Shown here piece by piece: positions 1-11,608 of a stretch of 64,000 bases of DNA. Position 1 is the stretch's first letter; the number at the start of each line of letters is the position of its first letter. The position numbers and the translations under genes are program-made. The DNA is from Methylolobus aquaticus (GTDB taxonomy: Bacteria > Pseudomonadota > Gammaproteobacteria > Methylococcales > Methylococcaceae). The stretch covers positions 186,001 through 250,000 of the forward strand of contig SEYW01000001.1 of NCBI GenBank assembly GCA_004168015.1, read 5' to 3'. Below the pieces are notes generated by a model that searched no databases, was not told where the DNA came from, and saw nothing but the letters and a program-made list of their open reading frames with translations.

Positions 1-45
1 TATCAGTAATTTATCCATTGGCACCTAGCAAAAGATTCACGATTT

Positions 46-423
46 TCAACGGCCCTTCTCCTCGCGTGGCAGCATCGCATCGACGCCGGACACGACAGCC
101 AGCGCCTCGACCTGCGCGGGCAGATTACGCAGACGCAAACGCACGTCACGCTGGCACGCCAGCCGCATCGCCTCGATCAGCAACGCCAGGCCGGCGCTGT
201 CAGCCCGGGTAACTTCCCCCAAATCGAGCAACACGTCGCCGCGTTCGCCTTCGATGACGTCGCCGATAGCCTTGAGAGCGGCACGGGCGTTCAGAAAGCT
301 CAGCGTTCCGGCAATGCGATAACAACCTTCGCCCATGCGTCGCACGGCAAAACGCACCTCGTCATCCGCCACTTGCGCGCGCCCGGGAGCGTCGCGACCC
401 GAACGGAGCGGCGCGGCGTTCAT
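46..423 (-). CDS. mlaB: MlaB-like STAS-domain protein
   Basis: A 125-residue STAS-domain protein, the cytoplasmic regulatory subunit of the MlaFEDB lipid transporter that moves phospholipids between inner and outer membranes. The STAS core is seen in the strand FAVRRMGEGCYRIAGTL and in DLGEVTRADSAGLALLIEA, where the Asp-Ser-Ala-Gly turn sits at the usual site. It is the last gene of the mla operon and overlaps the end of mlaD by 4 bases (ATGA). In the E. coli order mlaFEDCB, mlaC sits between mlaD and mlaB; here it is absent. The assignment rests on domain and context and is firm at family level. Confidence 0.88.
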   Translation of the reverse strand: MNAAPLRSGRDAPGRAQVADDEVRFAVRRMGEGCYRIAGTLSFLNARAALKAIGDVIEGERGDVLLDLGEVTRADSAGLALLIEAMRLACQRDVRLRLRNLPAQVEALAVVSGVDAMLPREEKGR

Positions 424-926
424 TTCGATTCCGCGGCAGCCGATGCGTCGGCCTTCTTATCACCGCCCTCGGCCTTATTGAACAGGAACCGGCTGATCAA
501 CTGCTCGAGCACCAGCGCCGACTGCGTCAGCTCGAGTTGGTCACCGTCCTTGAGGTACGTCTCCAGCGCTCCGGCCGTCAGGCCGATGAACTGCTCCCCG
601 AGCAGACCGGCGGTCAGGATGCTGGCGCTGGTATCCTCCGGCAAGGTGTCATATTGCGGATCGATCCGCATCTCGACCACGGCATCGTAGGTCGCTTTGT
701 CGAAGCGGATCGATTTTACCCGCCCGATCGTCACCCCAGCCATCGAAACCGGCGCGCGTACTTTCAGATTCCCGGTGTTCTCGAATCGGGCAAAGAGCGT
801 ATATCCCTCGCGACTGGAGCTCAGCTCGCCAAGATTGCTGACCTTCATAGCCAGAAAGAACAGCGCGAGGAAACCAATCCCGACGAACAGTCCCACCCAA
901 ATTTCCACGACCCGCGAATGCATCAA
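420..926 (-). CDS. mlaD: MlaD, MCE-domain phospholipid-binding subunit
   Basis: A 168-residue protein with one N-terminal membrane segment (about residues 8-27) followed by a single MCE domain (about 38-120) with the family pattern NTGNLKVRAPVSMAGVTIGRV. MlaD forms a hexameric ring in the periplasm on top of MlaE and passes phospholipids between the transporter and the soluble carrier MlaC. The C-terminus is polar, rich in Ala, Lys and Asp. It abuts mlaE with no gap and overlaps mlaB, so translation is probably coupled. Length matches the family (about 150-185 residues). Confidence 0.93.
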   Translation of the reverse strand: MMHSRVVEIWVGLFVGIGFLALFFLAMKVSNLGELSSSREGYTLFARFENTGNLKVRAPVSMAGVTIGRVKSIRFDKATYDAVVEMRIDPQYDTLPEDTSASILTAGLLGEQFIGLTAGALETYLKDGDQLELTQSALVLEQLISRFLFNKAEGGDKKADASAAAESK

Positions 927-1715
927 TCACTCTCCTCTGAGCATCAGGGCGGTCAGTACGAAATCCGATCCCAGCACCGCAAAGGCCGAGTAGACGACCG
1001 AGCGCGTCGTCGCCCGACTGACGCCCTCAGCCGTGGGTACCGCATCGTAACCTTCAAATACCGCGATCCAGGTCACAATCAGGCCGAACACCAAACTCTT
1101 GATGATGCCGTTGATGATGTCTTCCTCAAAGTCGATCTTGGCCTGCATCTGGGCCCAGAAGGCGCCCTCATCCACACCCAGCAAACCGACGCCAACGAAA
1201 TAGCCACCGAGCACCCCCACCATGCTGAACAGCGCTGCCAGCAAAGGCATCGACAAAAGACCCGCAAAGAACCGGGGCGCCACCACCCGCTTGATCGGGT
1301 CGACCGCCATCATTTCCATGCCGGACAACTGCTCGGTGGCCTTCATTAGTCCGATTTCAGCGGTCAGAGCCGACCCGGCCCGACCCGAGAACAGCAAGGC
1401 GGTGACCACGGGGCCCAGTTCGCGCACCAGTGACGCGGCGACCAGTACGCCCAGGCTCTGCTCGGCGTCGAATTCGGACAGCACATTGTGCCCTTGCAGA
1501 GCGAGTACCATCCCGACGAACAGGCCGGAGATAGCGATCAGCAGCATGCTGAGCACGCCGACGACATACATCTCGCGCACCAGCAGTCGCAAGCGCAGCA
1601 GCAAGCCCGGCAGGCCCAACAGCACGTGCGCCAGGAAAATGTGAGCGCGGCCGATGCGCTGGACGCCGCCGAGCGCCCAGATGCCCCAGCCCTGCAGCAC
1701 GTCCAGGATCCTCAA
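927..1715 (-). CDS. mlaE: MlaE, phospholipid transporter permease
   Basis: A 262-residue integral membrane protein of the MlaE/YrbE family, the permease subunit of the inner-membrane Mla ABC transporter. Family hallmarks are visible: RELGPVVTALLFSGRAGSALTAEIG followed by the MxxTEQLxxMxxMAVDPIKRVVAPR region, and several hydrophobic helices. It overlaps the 3' end of mlaF by 4 bases and is directly followed by mlaD. Length is typical. Confidence 0.95.
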   Translation of the reverse strand: MRILDVLQGWGIWALGGVQRIGRAHIFLAHVLLGLPGLLLRLRLLVREMYVVGVLSMLLIAISGLFVGMVLALQGHNVLSEFDAEQSLGVLVAASLVRELGPVVTALLFSGRAGSALTAEIGLMKATEQLSGMEMMAVDPIKRVVAPRFFAGLLSMPLLAALFSMVGVLGGYFVGVGLLGVDEGAFWAQMQAKIDFEEDIINGIIKSLVFGLIVTWIAVFEGYDAVPTAEGVSRATTRSVVYSAFAVLGSDFVLTALMLRGE

Positions 1716-2560
1716 TGGCGGGCTCCCGGCCGGCGCTTTACCGGTCCCATCAAGTCGCCCGCATAGTCGGCGTCCGACGGGTAGTGGAACGGAACCGGTC
1801 CGTCCGCGAGACCATGAACGAACTGGGCCACGAACTGCGAAGCGGAGCGATCCAATTCTTCCGGCGTGCCTTGTCCCACGATCTTGCCTTCCGAAATCAT
1901 ATAGATGTAGTCGGCTATCGAGAGCGTCTCGTGCACGTCATGGGAGACCAGCACGCTGGTCAGGCCAAGACTGTGATTCAGATCGCGGATCAGCTTGACC
2001 AGCACGCCCAGCGAGATGGGGTCCTGTCCGGTGAACGGCTCGTCGTACATGATCATCATCGGATCCAGCGCAATCGCCCTGGCCAGCGCGACGCGCCGCG
2101 CCATGCCGCCCGACAGCTGCGCCGGCATCAGATGGCGGGCGCCGCGCAAGCCCACCGCCTGCAGCTTCATCAAGACCAGTGTCCGAATCATCGACTCAGG
2201 CAAGCGGGTATGTTCTCGCAGGGGGAAAGCGACGTTTTCGAACACGTCGATGTCGGTGAGCAGCGCGCCCGTCTGGAACAACATGCCCATTTTTCTGCGT
2301 AGCGCATACAGATCACGCAAGCCCTGCTCATGCACGACCTTGCCGTCGAAGACGACAGTACCCCGATCCGGCCGCAGCTGACCGCCGATCAATTTCAGCA
2401 GAGTCGTCTTGCCGGTACCGCTGGGCCCCATGATTGCCGTGACCTTGCCACGACGAATGTCGAGATCGATACCGTCAAAGATCTTTCTTTCATCCCGGGA
2501 AAAAACGAGATCGCGGATGGAAACCAGGTTTCCATCCCCCGAACGGTCGGCGATCGTCAT
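1712..2560 (-). CDS. mlaF: MlaF, phospholipid transporter ATPase
   Basis: ABC ATPase that powers the Mla transporter on the cytoplasmic face. Walker A is GPSGTGKTT, the signature is LSGGMARRVALARA and Walker B is MIMYDEPFTGQDP, followed by the SHDVHET switch, all typical of MlaF. I chose the ATG at 2560 (282 residues), giving the usual short N-terminus before VSIRDLVFSRD. The frame stays open to a GTG at 2650, but that start would lengthen the protein by 30 unconserved residues and swallow a possible promoter at 2596-2625. First gene of mlaFEDB, about 100 bases downstream of serS on the same strand. Confidence 0.92.
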   Translation of the reverse strand: MTIADRSGDGNLVSIRDLVFSRDERKIFDGIDLDIRRGKVTAIMGPSGTGKTTLLKLIGGQLRPDRGTVVFDGKVVHEQGLRDLYALRRKMGMLFQTGALLTDIDVFENVAFPLREHTRLPESMIRTLVLMKLQAVGLRGARHLMPAQLSGGMARRVALARAIALDPMMIMYDEPFTGQDPISLGVLVKLIRDLNHSLGLTSVLVSHDVHETLSIADYIYMISEGKIVGQGTPEELDRSASQFVAQFVHGLADGPVPFHYPSDADYAGDLMGPVKRRPGARH

Positions 2561-2595
2561 GGAGGCGAGTGATTCAACGCTGCGAAAAACCGAGT

Positions 2596-2625
2596 ATTTT
2601 GATTGGCTGAGCCGGTTGGCGTCAA
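2596..2625 (-). promoter_or_regulatory. possible sigma-70 promoter for mlaFEDB
   Basis: Read on the minus strand: a -35 TTGACG (2620-2625), an 18-base spacer and a weak -10 CAAAAT (2596-2601). It lies between serS and the chosen mlaF start, so mla could be transcribed independently of serS. The -10 matches only 4 of 6 consensus bases. Confidence 0.3.
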
Positions 2626-2657
2626 CCTCGGAGAACGGATCTGCACGCACGGCACCA

Positions 2658-3968
<1,311 letters not shown>

Positions 3969-4021
3969 TTAAGGCTGTCGCGGCGAAGCATGTAACGCGG
4001 TGTGCCGCGGGCTACCACGGT

Positions 4022-5077
4022 CTACAGAACAGCCTGCATACCGCTGTTCGCCGGATTCCGCACCACGCCCCTTTCCGTCACGATGACGTCGATCAGCGCA
4101 GCGGGCGTAACATCGAAAACCGGATTCCACGCGCTGATCGTACTATTCGACCCGATGAAACAGGGCGGAAGGAACTCCCGTGGATCGCGCTCCTCGATTA
4201 CGATGTCCTCGCCGGAGCGGCAATTCCGATCGACGGTCGAGGTCGGTGCGACGACCATGAATTTGACCCCATGTTGCCGCGCCAAAACCGCCAGCGAGTA
4301 GGTACCGATCTTGTTGGCAGTATCCCCATTCGCCGCGATTCGATCCGCGCCGACGATCACCCATTGCACCCGTTGGCGGCGCATCAGCAGGCCCGCGGCC
4401 GAATCGGCGATCAGGGTCGCCGGAATATGGTCCTGTGACAATTCCCAGGCCGTCAGCCGCGCGCCCTGTGACCAGGGACGGGTCTCGGTCGCATACACGT
4501 CCCGCCGCGCGCGCTGGCAGAGGCTCCGAATCACGCCCAGTGCCGTGCCATAGCCACCGGTCGCCAGCGAGCCGGTATTGCAATGGGTCAGCACACCGGC
4601 AGCCTCCCCGATCAGATCGGCCCCCAGCTCGCCCATAGCCCGATTCGCCGCGACATCTTCGGCATGGATGGCCTCGGCCTGAGCCAGCAGACCGGGGACA
4701 GGCGACGCGCCCGGCACTGTCACAGCAATGACGGAGCGCATCTGGTCAAGCGCCCAGAACAGATTCACCGCCGTCGGACGGGATGCGGCAAGGACCTCCA
4801 GATCCGTCGCTATCGTCTGCTTCCAGTTATCGGGACTCTGCGCATATCGGGCGCGCGCCGCGAGTACCACGCCATAAGCCGCCGCTATGCCAATCGCCGG
4901 GGCGCCGCGAACCTGCATGGTGGCAATGGCTTCGGCCACACCCATGGCCGTCGAATGGCAATGGTAGTCGCAGGTGTCCGGCAGCCGCCGCTGGTCCAAG
5001 ACCAGCAAACCCTCATCGGACCAACGCAGCGCGCGCACGGTGTCCTCGACTACCTCGTGGGACGGATTCGACGTCAT
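4022..5077 (-). CDS. mtnA: methylthioribose-1-phosphate isomerase
   Basis: 351 residues, the size of MtnA, which converts 5-methylthioribose-1-phosphate to the ribulose form in the methionine salvage pathway. Family motifs include [16 protein letters not shown], the catalytic-Cys region [19 protein letters not shown] and the catalytic-Asp region [21 protein letters not shown]. Its substrate can be supplied by the methylthioinosine phosphorylase at 17250-17987, 12 kb away. No other mtn gene (mtnB, C, D) is seen here, so the rest of the pathway is elsewhere or absent. ATG start at 5077. Confidence 0.96.
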   Translation of the reverse strand: MTSNPSHEVVEDTVRALRWSDEGLLVLDQRRLPDTCDYHCHSTAMGVAEAIATMQVRGAPAIGIAAAYGVVLAARARYAQSPDNWKQTIATDLEVLAASRPTAVNLFWALDQMRSVIAVTVPGASPVPGLLAQAEAIHAEDVAANRAMGELGADLIGEAAGVLTHCNTGSLATGGYGTALGVIRSLCQRARRDVYATETRPWSQGARLTAWELSQDHIPATLIADSAAGLLMRRQRVQWVIVGADRIAANGDTANKIGTYSLAVLARQHGVKFMVVAPTSTVDRNCRSGEDIVIEERDPREFLPPCFIGSNSTISAWNPVFDVTPAALIDVIVTERGVVRNPANSGMQAVL

Positions 5078-5270
5078 GGAAAATACGAACCAGGGAATGA
5101 AATGACGAACTTTTCAGTCAGCGCCGGAGTCTGTTCTCCAGAGAGTCGATCATCAGACCGATAAACTCAGCGAGTGAAACCCGAGCGCCGAACGATGAAG
5201 GCGCATATTATCTTGCGGACACCCAAAACGAAATGACCCTTCACTCTAACCGGCGATGTGAGGTGCGCGC

Positions 5271-5501
5271 GTGATTCTCGAGCTTTATCTGTGGCTGTGG
5301 CCGCGCATGCAGCTGCGGTACTGTCTGCGGCGGGGCGGGTATCTTCTGGGTTTGGCGCTGCTGTTCATCGGACCGTTGATTTATGTCAACGTCGACCTGA
5401 TCCGCAAGGGATTCAAGCCCTCGCAGGCGGGTTTGATGATCGAGGGCAGTCATGAGCAAGTCCAGGTCGACGGGCATTATCTGCCCGAAACGGAAGACTG
5501 A
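5271..5501 (+). CDS. small hypothetical membrane protein
   Basis: 76 residues from a GTG start preceded by a GAGG-like element (gatgtgagg). An amphipathic basic N-terminus (LWPRMQLRYCLRRGG) is followed by one hydrophobic segment (about residues 24-42) and a polar tail with acidic end. Divergent from mtnA and convergent with rlmB, whose 3' end it overlaps by 25 bases. I do not recognise the family; coding is supported by the conserved-looking single-TM architecture and the start signal only. Confidence 0.55.
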   Translation: MILELYLWLWPRMQLRYCLRRGGYLLGLALLFIGPLIYVNVDLIRKGFKPSQAGLMIEGSHEQVQVDGHYLPETED

Positions 5502-6244
5502 GCGGAACGTTGGCGTACCGCCTCGTAAAGCAGCACACCGGCGGCAACTGATACGTTCAGACTCTCGACGCTGCCCGCCATCGGGATGCGCACCAGGAAA
5601 TCACATTTCTGCTCGGTCAGGCGCCGCAGGCCACGGCCTTCGGCGCCGAGCACCACGGCCAGCGGGCCGGTCAACTCGGCGCTGTGCAGTGTCTTCTCGG
5701 CGCGCCCCGAGGCTCCCACGATCCAAAGCCCTGCTCCCTTGAGCCGATCCAGACAGCGCGCGAGATTCGTGACGCGATAGACCGGCACCGTTTCAGCAGC
5801 GCCCGAGGCCACTTTGGCCACGGTCGCCGTCAGGCCAACGGCCTGGTCTTTGGGGACCACCACGCCACAGCACCCCGATGCATCCGCCGTTCGCAAACAG
5901 GCGCCGAGATTGTGGGGGTCCTGAACCTGATCCAGCACCAACAATAACGGCGAGGCCGTCGCTGCGGCAAGGCGCTCGAACAGTTCCTCCTCACCCTGCT
6001 CTACCGGCAAATTCAGCTCGAGCACGACTCCCTGGTGATTGCCACCGCCCGCCATACGGTCGAGTTGCCCACGGGCGACTCGTTCGATGGCGATCCCCGC
6101 CGCATCCAGGGCCTGCGCCAATCGGCCCAGGCGGGCGTCATGCCGCTGCGCGTCAAAATAAGCCGCGAGGATAGGCACACCACCGTGCTGCTGCAGCGCG
6201 GACTCCGCCGCGTGCAGCCCGAACACACGCCGGACCTGTTTCAA
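5477..6244 (-). CDS. rlmB: 23S rRNA (guanosine-2'-O-)-methyltransferase RlmB
   Basis: 255 residues, a SPOUT-class RNA methyltransferase that methylates G2251 of 23S rRNA. An N-terminal substrate-binding domain (VFGLHAAESALQQHGG) precedes the knotted SpoU domain with motif 1 (LVLDQVQDPHNLGACLRTADASG), motif 2 (LGAEGRGLRRLTEQKCDFLVRIPM) and motif 3 (ESLNVSVAAGVLLYE). Its ATG overlaps the rnr stop (ATGA), forming the rnr-rlmB operon known in enterobacteria and pseudomonads. Confidence 0.97.
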   Translation of the reverse strand: MKQVRRVFGLHAAESALQQHGGVPILAAYFDAQRHDARLGRLAQALDAAGIAIERVARGQLDRMAGGGNHQGVVLELNLPVEQGEEELFERLAAATASPLLLVLDQVQDPHNLGACLRTADASGCCGVVVPKDQAVGLTATVAKVASGAAETVPVYRVTNLARCLDRLKGAGLWIVGASGRAEKTLHSAELTGPLAVVLGAEGRGLRRLTEQKCDFLVRIPMAGSVESLNVSVAAGVLLYEAVRQRSAQSSVSGR

Positions 6245-8478
6245 CGTCGCCTTCTCTTCTTCACGGTATCGTCCTGTCGACTGGCCTTGGCGGCCGGCTC
6301 CAGGTCGATCTTTCGGTCGTCGAGATCCACGCGCATCACCGTCACGCGCACCGGATCACCGAGCCGGTAACGCACGCCGGTGCGCTCCCCGACCAGCCGG
6401 TGCCCCACAGGATCGTAATGGAAGTAGTCCTTGTCGAGGCTGGAGATGTGCACCAACCCTTCGATGAAGATCTCGCGCAGTTCCACGAACAGGCCAAAGG
6501 ACGTCACCGCCGAAACGACCCCGTCGAAGGTCTGGCCGACCTTGTCGAGCATGTACTCGCACTTCAACCAGCTGACGACGCCACGCGTGGCCTCGTCGGC
6601 GCGCCGCTCGGTGCTGGAGCACTGCTCACCGATCATCAGCACGTCGTTCAGCGCATACTCGAAGGTGTCCGCCTTCCCACCGTCAATGGCATGCACGATC
6701 GCACGATGGGTCAGCAGATCGGGGTAGCGCCGGATCGGTGATGTGAAATGGGTGTAGGCGGGCAACGCCAAGCCAAAGTGGCCCTTCTTTTCAGGACTGT
6801 ATACGGCTTGCGACAGGGATCGTAGCAGAACGGTCTGGATCAGGTGTTCGTCAACACGGCCGACGATCTTGTCCAGCACCTGAAAATAATGGATGGGCTC
6901 GGGGCTGTCGCCGCCTTCCAGCGACAGGCCGACCTCCCCCAGAAACGCCCGCAGGTCGGCGAGCTTCTCGGCGGAAGGACCATCATGCACACGGAGCAGA
7001 TGCGGCAACTTCGAGCGCGCGAGGAAGCGCGCCGCGCATTGGTTGGCCAGGATCATGCATTCCTCGATCAGGCGATGCGCGTCGTTGCGCTCCGCTGCGA
7101 CGATGCTCTCGATCTTCTTACCTTCGCCGAAAATGATCTTGGACTCACGGCTCTCGAAGTCGATGGCGCCGCGCTCCTCGCGGGCCCACCGCAGGCGCTT
7201 ATAGAGCGCAAACAGTTCCTCCAGGTGCGGTACCAGCTGTCGGCGCGCGCGCCGCAGATGCTTGTCGCTGTCGACCAGGACCTTCGCCACCTCGGTATAG
7301 GTCAGACGCGCCTGCGACCGCATCAGCCCGCGGTAGAACTGGGAACGGATGACGGTGCCGTCCACGTTGACGCTCATCTCGCAGACCATGCAGAGCCGAT
7401 CCTCGTCGGGATTCAGCGAACACAGCCCGTTCGACAGGATCTCCGGCAGCATAGGGATGACCCGCTGCGGGAAATACACCGAGTTCCCCCGCAATAGCGC
7501 CTCGTTGTCGAGAGCGGAACGAGGTCGGACGTAATGCGACACGTCGGCGATCGCCACATATAGCTTCCAGCCCTTGGGGGTCCGCTCGCAGTACACTGCG
7601 TCGTCGAAATCGCGCGCATCCTCGCCATCGATCGTCACGAGCGGCAGATGCCGCAGGTCGACCCGCGCCGGATGAGCATCCTGCACAACCTGCCCTTCGA
7701 AGGGCGCGACTTCGGCCAGCACGGCCTCCGACCAGATATTCGGGAGATCGTAGCTACGAATCGCGACCTCGATCTCCATGCCGGGCGCCATGTGGTCGCC
7801 CAACACTTCGATCACGCGACCGATGGGCTCACGGCGCAGCGTCGGCTGCTCGATGATCTCGACGACGACGATCTGGCCGTTCCGGGCTTCGCCGACGGCC
7901 GACTCCGGGATCAGGATGTCATGGTTGATGTTGCGCTGTTCCGGCACCACGAACGCGATACCGCGCTCGATGTACAGCCGGCCGACGACCCGTTGCGTGT
8001 TCCGCTCCAGGATTTCCACGACGGCACCCTCACGGCGTCCACGCCGATCGATGCCGGTCACGCTGGCGACGATGCGATCACCCGGCATCAGGGCGCGCAT
8101 CTCCCGCGGCGACAAAAACAGGTCTTCGCCGCCGTCGTCGGGACGCAGGAAGCCGAAGCCGTCGGCATGACCGAGCACCCGTCCGGCTGTCAGATCCTTG
8201 CGATTGACCACGCAGTAGCGCTCGCGCCGGTTGCGCAGCAACTGGCCATCGCGTTCCATCGCCTGTAACCGTCGCCGTAGCGACTCGAGATCGTCCTCCT
8301 CGGTCACACCGAGCGCCGCCGCCACCTCGTCGAGATTCAGCGGTCGCGCCTGCTCCTTCATCATTTCCAGAATCAGTTCGCGACTCGGAATGGGGCGCTC
8401 GTACTTTCCCGCCTCACGCTCGGCGAAGGGGTCCTTGAGTTTGAATTTGGCGGGGTTCGTCGAAGAGGGGTTAGTCAT
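6241..8478 (-). CDS. rnr: ribonuclease R
   Basis: 745 residues. A processive 3'-5' exoribonuclease able to degrade structured RNA, involved in rRNA quality control and cold response. Order of domains: N-terminal winged-helix (EREAGKYERPIPSRELILEMM), two cold-shock domains, RNB catalytic domain (about 260-590) with the metal-binding cluster DGEDARDFDDAVYCE and SPIRRYPDLLTHRAI, then an S1 domain (FDGVVSAVTSFGLFVEL) and a short basic tail. I chose the ATG at 8478; a TTG two codons upstream is also possible. It is the first gene of the operon with rlmB. Confidence 0.97.
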   Translation of the reverse strand: MTNPSSTNPAKFKLKDPFAEREAGKYERPIPSRELILEMMKEQARPLNLDEVAAALGVTEEDDLESLRRRLQAMERDGQLLRNRRERYCVVNRKDLTAGRVLGHADGFGFLRPDDGGEDLFLSPREMRALMPGDRIVASVTGIDRRGRREGAVVEILERNTQRVVGRLYIERGIAFVVPEQRNINHDILIPESAVGEARNGQIVVVEIIEQPTLRREPIGRVIEVLGDHMAPGMEIEVAIRSYDLPNIWSEAVLAEVAPFEGQVVQDAHPARVDLRHLPLVTIDGEDARDFDDAVYCERTPKGWKLYVAIADVSHYVRPRSALDNEALLRGNSVYFPQRVIPMLPEILSNGLCSLNPDEDRLCMVCEMSVNVDGTVIRSQFYRGLMRSQARLTYTEVAKVLVDSDKHLRRARRQLVPHLEELFALYKRLRWAREERGAIDFESRESKIIFGEGKKIESIVAAERNDAHRLIEECMILANQCAARFLARSKLPHLLRVHDGPSAEKLADLRAFLGEVGLSLEGGDSPEPIHYFQVLDKIVGRVDEHLIQTVLLRSLSQAVYSPEKKGHFGLALPAYTHFTSPIRRYPDLLTHRAIVHAIDGGKADTFEYALNDVLMIGEQCSSTERRADEATRGVVSWLKCEYMLDKVGQTFDGVVSAVTSFGLFVELREIFIEGLVHISSLDKDYFHYDPVGHRLVGERTGVRYRLGDPVRVTVMRVDLDDRKIDLEPAAKASRQDDTVKKRRRR

Positions 8479-8644
8479 CTGCAAGCAAGAAGGTTGAGCC
8501 GGCCGGGATAGCCACGACCGAAAAAAGGATGGGAGATCAGATTAGCTGCGCGCCACGCGGAGTCAGGCCGCCTGTCAACCGCGGGCAAGTCGCGGTCTCT
8601 AGAACCGACATGACGCGCGGAATACGGAAAAAATGGAAACATGG

Positions 8645-8673
8645 TTGACAGGTTGGCCGCGAGTCATTATTCT
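8645..8673 (+). promoter_or_regulatory. sigma-70 promoter of the tRNA-Leu gene
   Basis: Perfect -35 TTGACA (8645-8650), 17-base spacer and -10 TATTCT (8668-8673), followed by a GC-rich stretch (tcgcggctg) around the expected start site near 8680, 28 bases before the mature tRNA. A GC-rich discriminator of this kind is common at stable-RNA promoters under stringent control. Confidence 0.8.
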
Positions 8674-8707
8674 TCGCGGCTGTTCGAGAGCGTCAAGCCC
8701 TCGACAT

Positions 8708-8792
8708 GCCGAGGTGGCGAAATTGGTAGACGCGCATGATTCAGGTTCATGTGGGGAGACCCTTGGAGGTTCAAGTCCTCTCCTCGGCACCA
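8708..8792 (+). tRNA. tRNA-Leu (anticodon CAG)
   Basis: 85 nt with a perfect 7-bp acceptor stem (GCCGAGG/CCTCGGC), discriminator A and encoded CCA (8790-8792). The anticodon stem is CATGA (8735-8739) pairing with TCATG (8747-8751), enclosing loop TTCAGGT, so the anticodon CAG is at 8742-8744 and reads CUG. The D-arm AATTGGTAGAC and T-loop GGTTCAAGTCC are canonical, and a long variable arm (TGGGGAGACCCTTG) marks a class II tRNA. It is convergent with purA. Confidence 0.97.
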
Positions 8793-8803
8793 CCCTTCTC
8801 CGT

Positions 8804-10246
<1,443 letters not shown>

Positions 10247-11470
10247 TCAAGCTGGTCCGTCGAACTCCGACACCGGTGTCAGCTGCCATGCGCCCGCCCG
10301 CGACTCCAGTCGGTGGGTGCAGCCCATGGCCTGCGGCGAGGCTGCCTGACCGGGAAGCTCACAGATCACGGTGCGCCCGGCGGCTCTCAAACGACGGATC
10401 TCGATATGTAGCGACTCGTCCTCGACGGAAGGGGCGAAGACCGTGCCATGAAGGTCGTCACCGGCGGGCGATTGGACTCCAAGGCGCGCGAGCACCCGCA
10501 GATCCGCGCTGAATCCCGTTGCCGGTCTGGCATGACCGAAGACGCGACCGATATCGTCGTAGCGTCCCCCACGCGCGATCTCACGGCCATAGCCCGGTAC
10601 GAAGGCCGCGAACACGACGCCGGTCTGGTAATGGTAACCCCGGAGTTCAGCGAGGTCGAAATGAATCGGGAGACTGGGGAAGCGTCGCTGCACGGCGTGG
10701 GCGATGCTCTCCAGTTCGTCCAGCGCCCGATGCAGTGCGCCGTCGCCCGCAGCGAGACGCTGTCGTGCCTGAGCCAGCACCTCCACCCCACCATTGAGAT
10801 CGATCAATGCGGCAAACTGGTCGGCTACCGTCGGCGTCACTGCGGCTGCGGTCAGCCACTCACCCAGTTCCGGGCGCGCCTTCCGCTGCAGGATCTCGAA
10901 CAACTCCCTCTCGGTGATCGAATCCAGCCTGGCGGCTGCCGCCAGCGAACGATAAATACCGACGTGCCCGAGGTCGAGGTGCACGCTGGAGATCCCTGCG
11001 ACGGCCAGCATCTCCAACATCAGCGCCACGACTTCCAGGTCGCTGGCACCGCCAGCATGGCCGTACAACTCGGCACCGACCTGCATCGGGCTGCGCGAGG
11101 ACTCCAGCCGATCGTTGAGCGTATGCAGCACGGTTCCGAGATAGCACATTCGGGATGGCACGCCTTCTTCCGAATGGCGGGCATCGATCCGCGCTACCTG
11201 CGGTGTCATATCCGCGCGGACCCCCAACAGGCGGCCGCTGACTTGATCGATCAGCTTAAAGGTCTTGATGTCGAGATCATGCCCGGTTCCCGTCAGCAGG
11301 GACTCCATGAACTCGATCAGCGGCGTCACCACGAGGCGATAGCCCCATGTGGAAAACAGATCGAGCACTTCTCGACGCATACGTTCCAGACGCGCCGCGT
11401 CGTCGGGGAGTATTTCCTCTATGCCCTCAGGGAGCAGCCAAGTATCGTCGTGGAGGCTGGGACGAGTCAT
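10247..11470 (-). CDS. hisZ: ATP phosphoribosyltransferase regulatory subunit
   Basis: 407 residues from the ATG at 11470. A catalytically inactive paralogue of histidyl-tRNA synthetase that assembles with short-form HisG to make and regulate ATP phosphoribosyltransferase, the first step of histidine synthesis. The class II fold is visible in LLPEGIEEILPDDAARLERMRREVLDLF, VRADMTPQVARIDA and PMQVGAELYGHAG. The position between purA and hflC is common in gammaproteobacteria; hisG is not in this window, and the presence of hisZ implies a short-form hisG elsewhere. Confidence 0.93.
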   Translation of the reverse strand: MTRPSLHDDTWLLPEGIEEILPDDAARLERMRREVLDLFSTWGYRLVVTPLIEFMESLLTGTGHDLDIKTFKLIDQVSGRLLGVRADMTPQVARIDARHSEEGVPSRMCYLGTVLHTLNDRLESSRSPMQVGAELYGHAGGASDLEVVALMLEMLAVAGISSVHLDLGHVGIYRSLAAAARLDSITERELFEILQRKARPELGEWLTAAAVTPTVADQFAALIDLNGGVEVLAQARQRLAAGDGALHRALDELESIAHAVQRRFPSLPIHFDLAELRGYHYQTGVVFAAFVPGYGREIARGGRYDDIGRVFGHARPATGFSADLRVLARLGVQSPAGDDLHGTVFAPSVEDESLHIEIRRLRAAGRTVICELPGQAASPQAMGCTHRLESRAGAWQLTPVSEFDGPA

Positions 11471-11608
11471 GTGATCGGCAATTGACACGGCGTTGCGCCC
11501 GGACACCGCTGCGGTGGGCCGGGCGCTGGAATGATACAGGATGGCATCTCGGTCATGAGACCGCGGCAGCGCCCGGGGATCGGGCTGCCGGGGTCCCGGT
11601 CCGGAAGT

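Noticed and set aside
2561-2650. N-terminal extension of mlaF to a GTG at 2650
   Set aside because: The extra 30 residues have no counterpart in MlaF proteins, and a possible promoter lies inside them.
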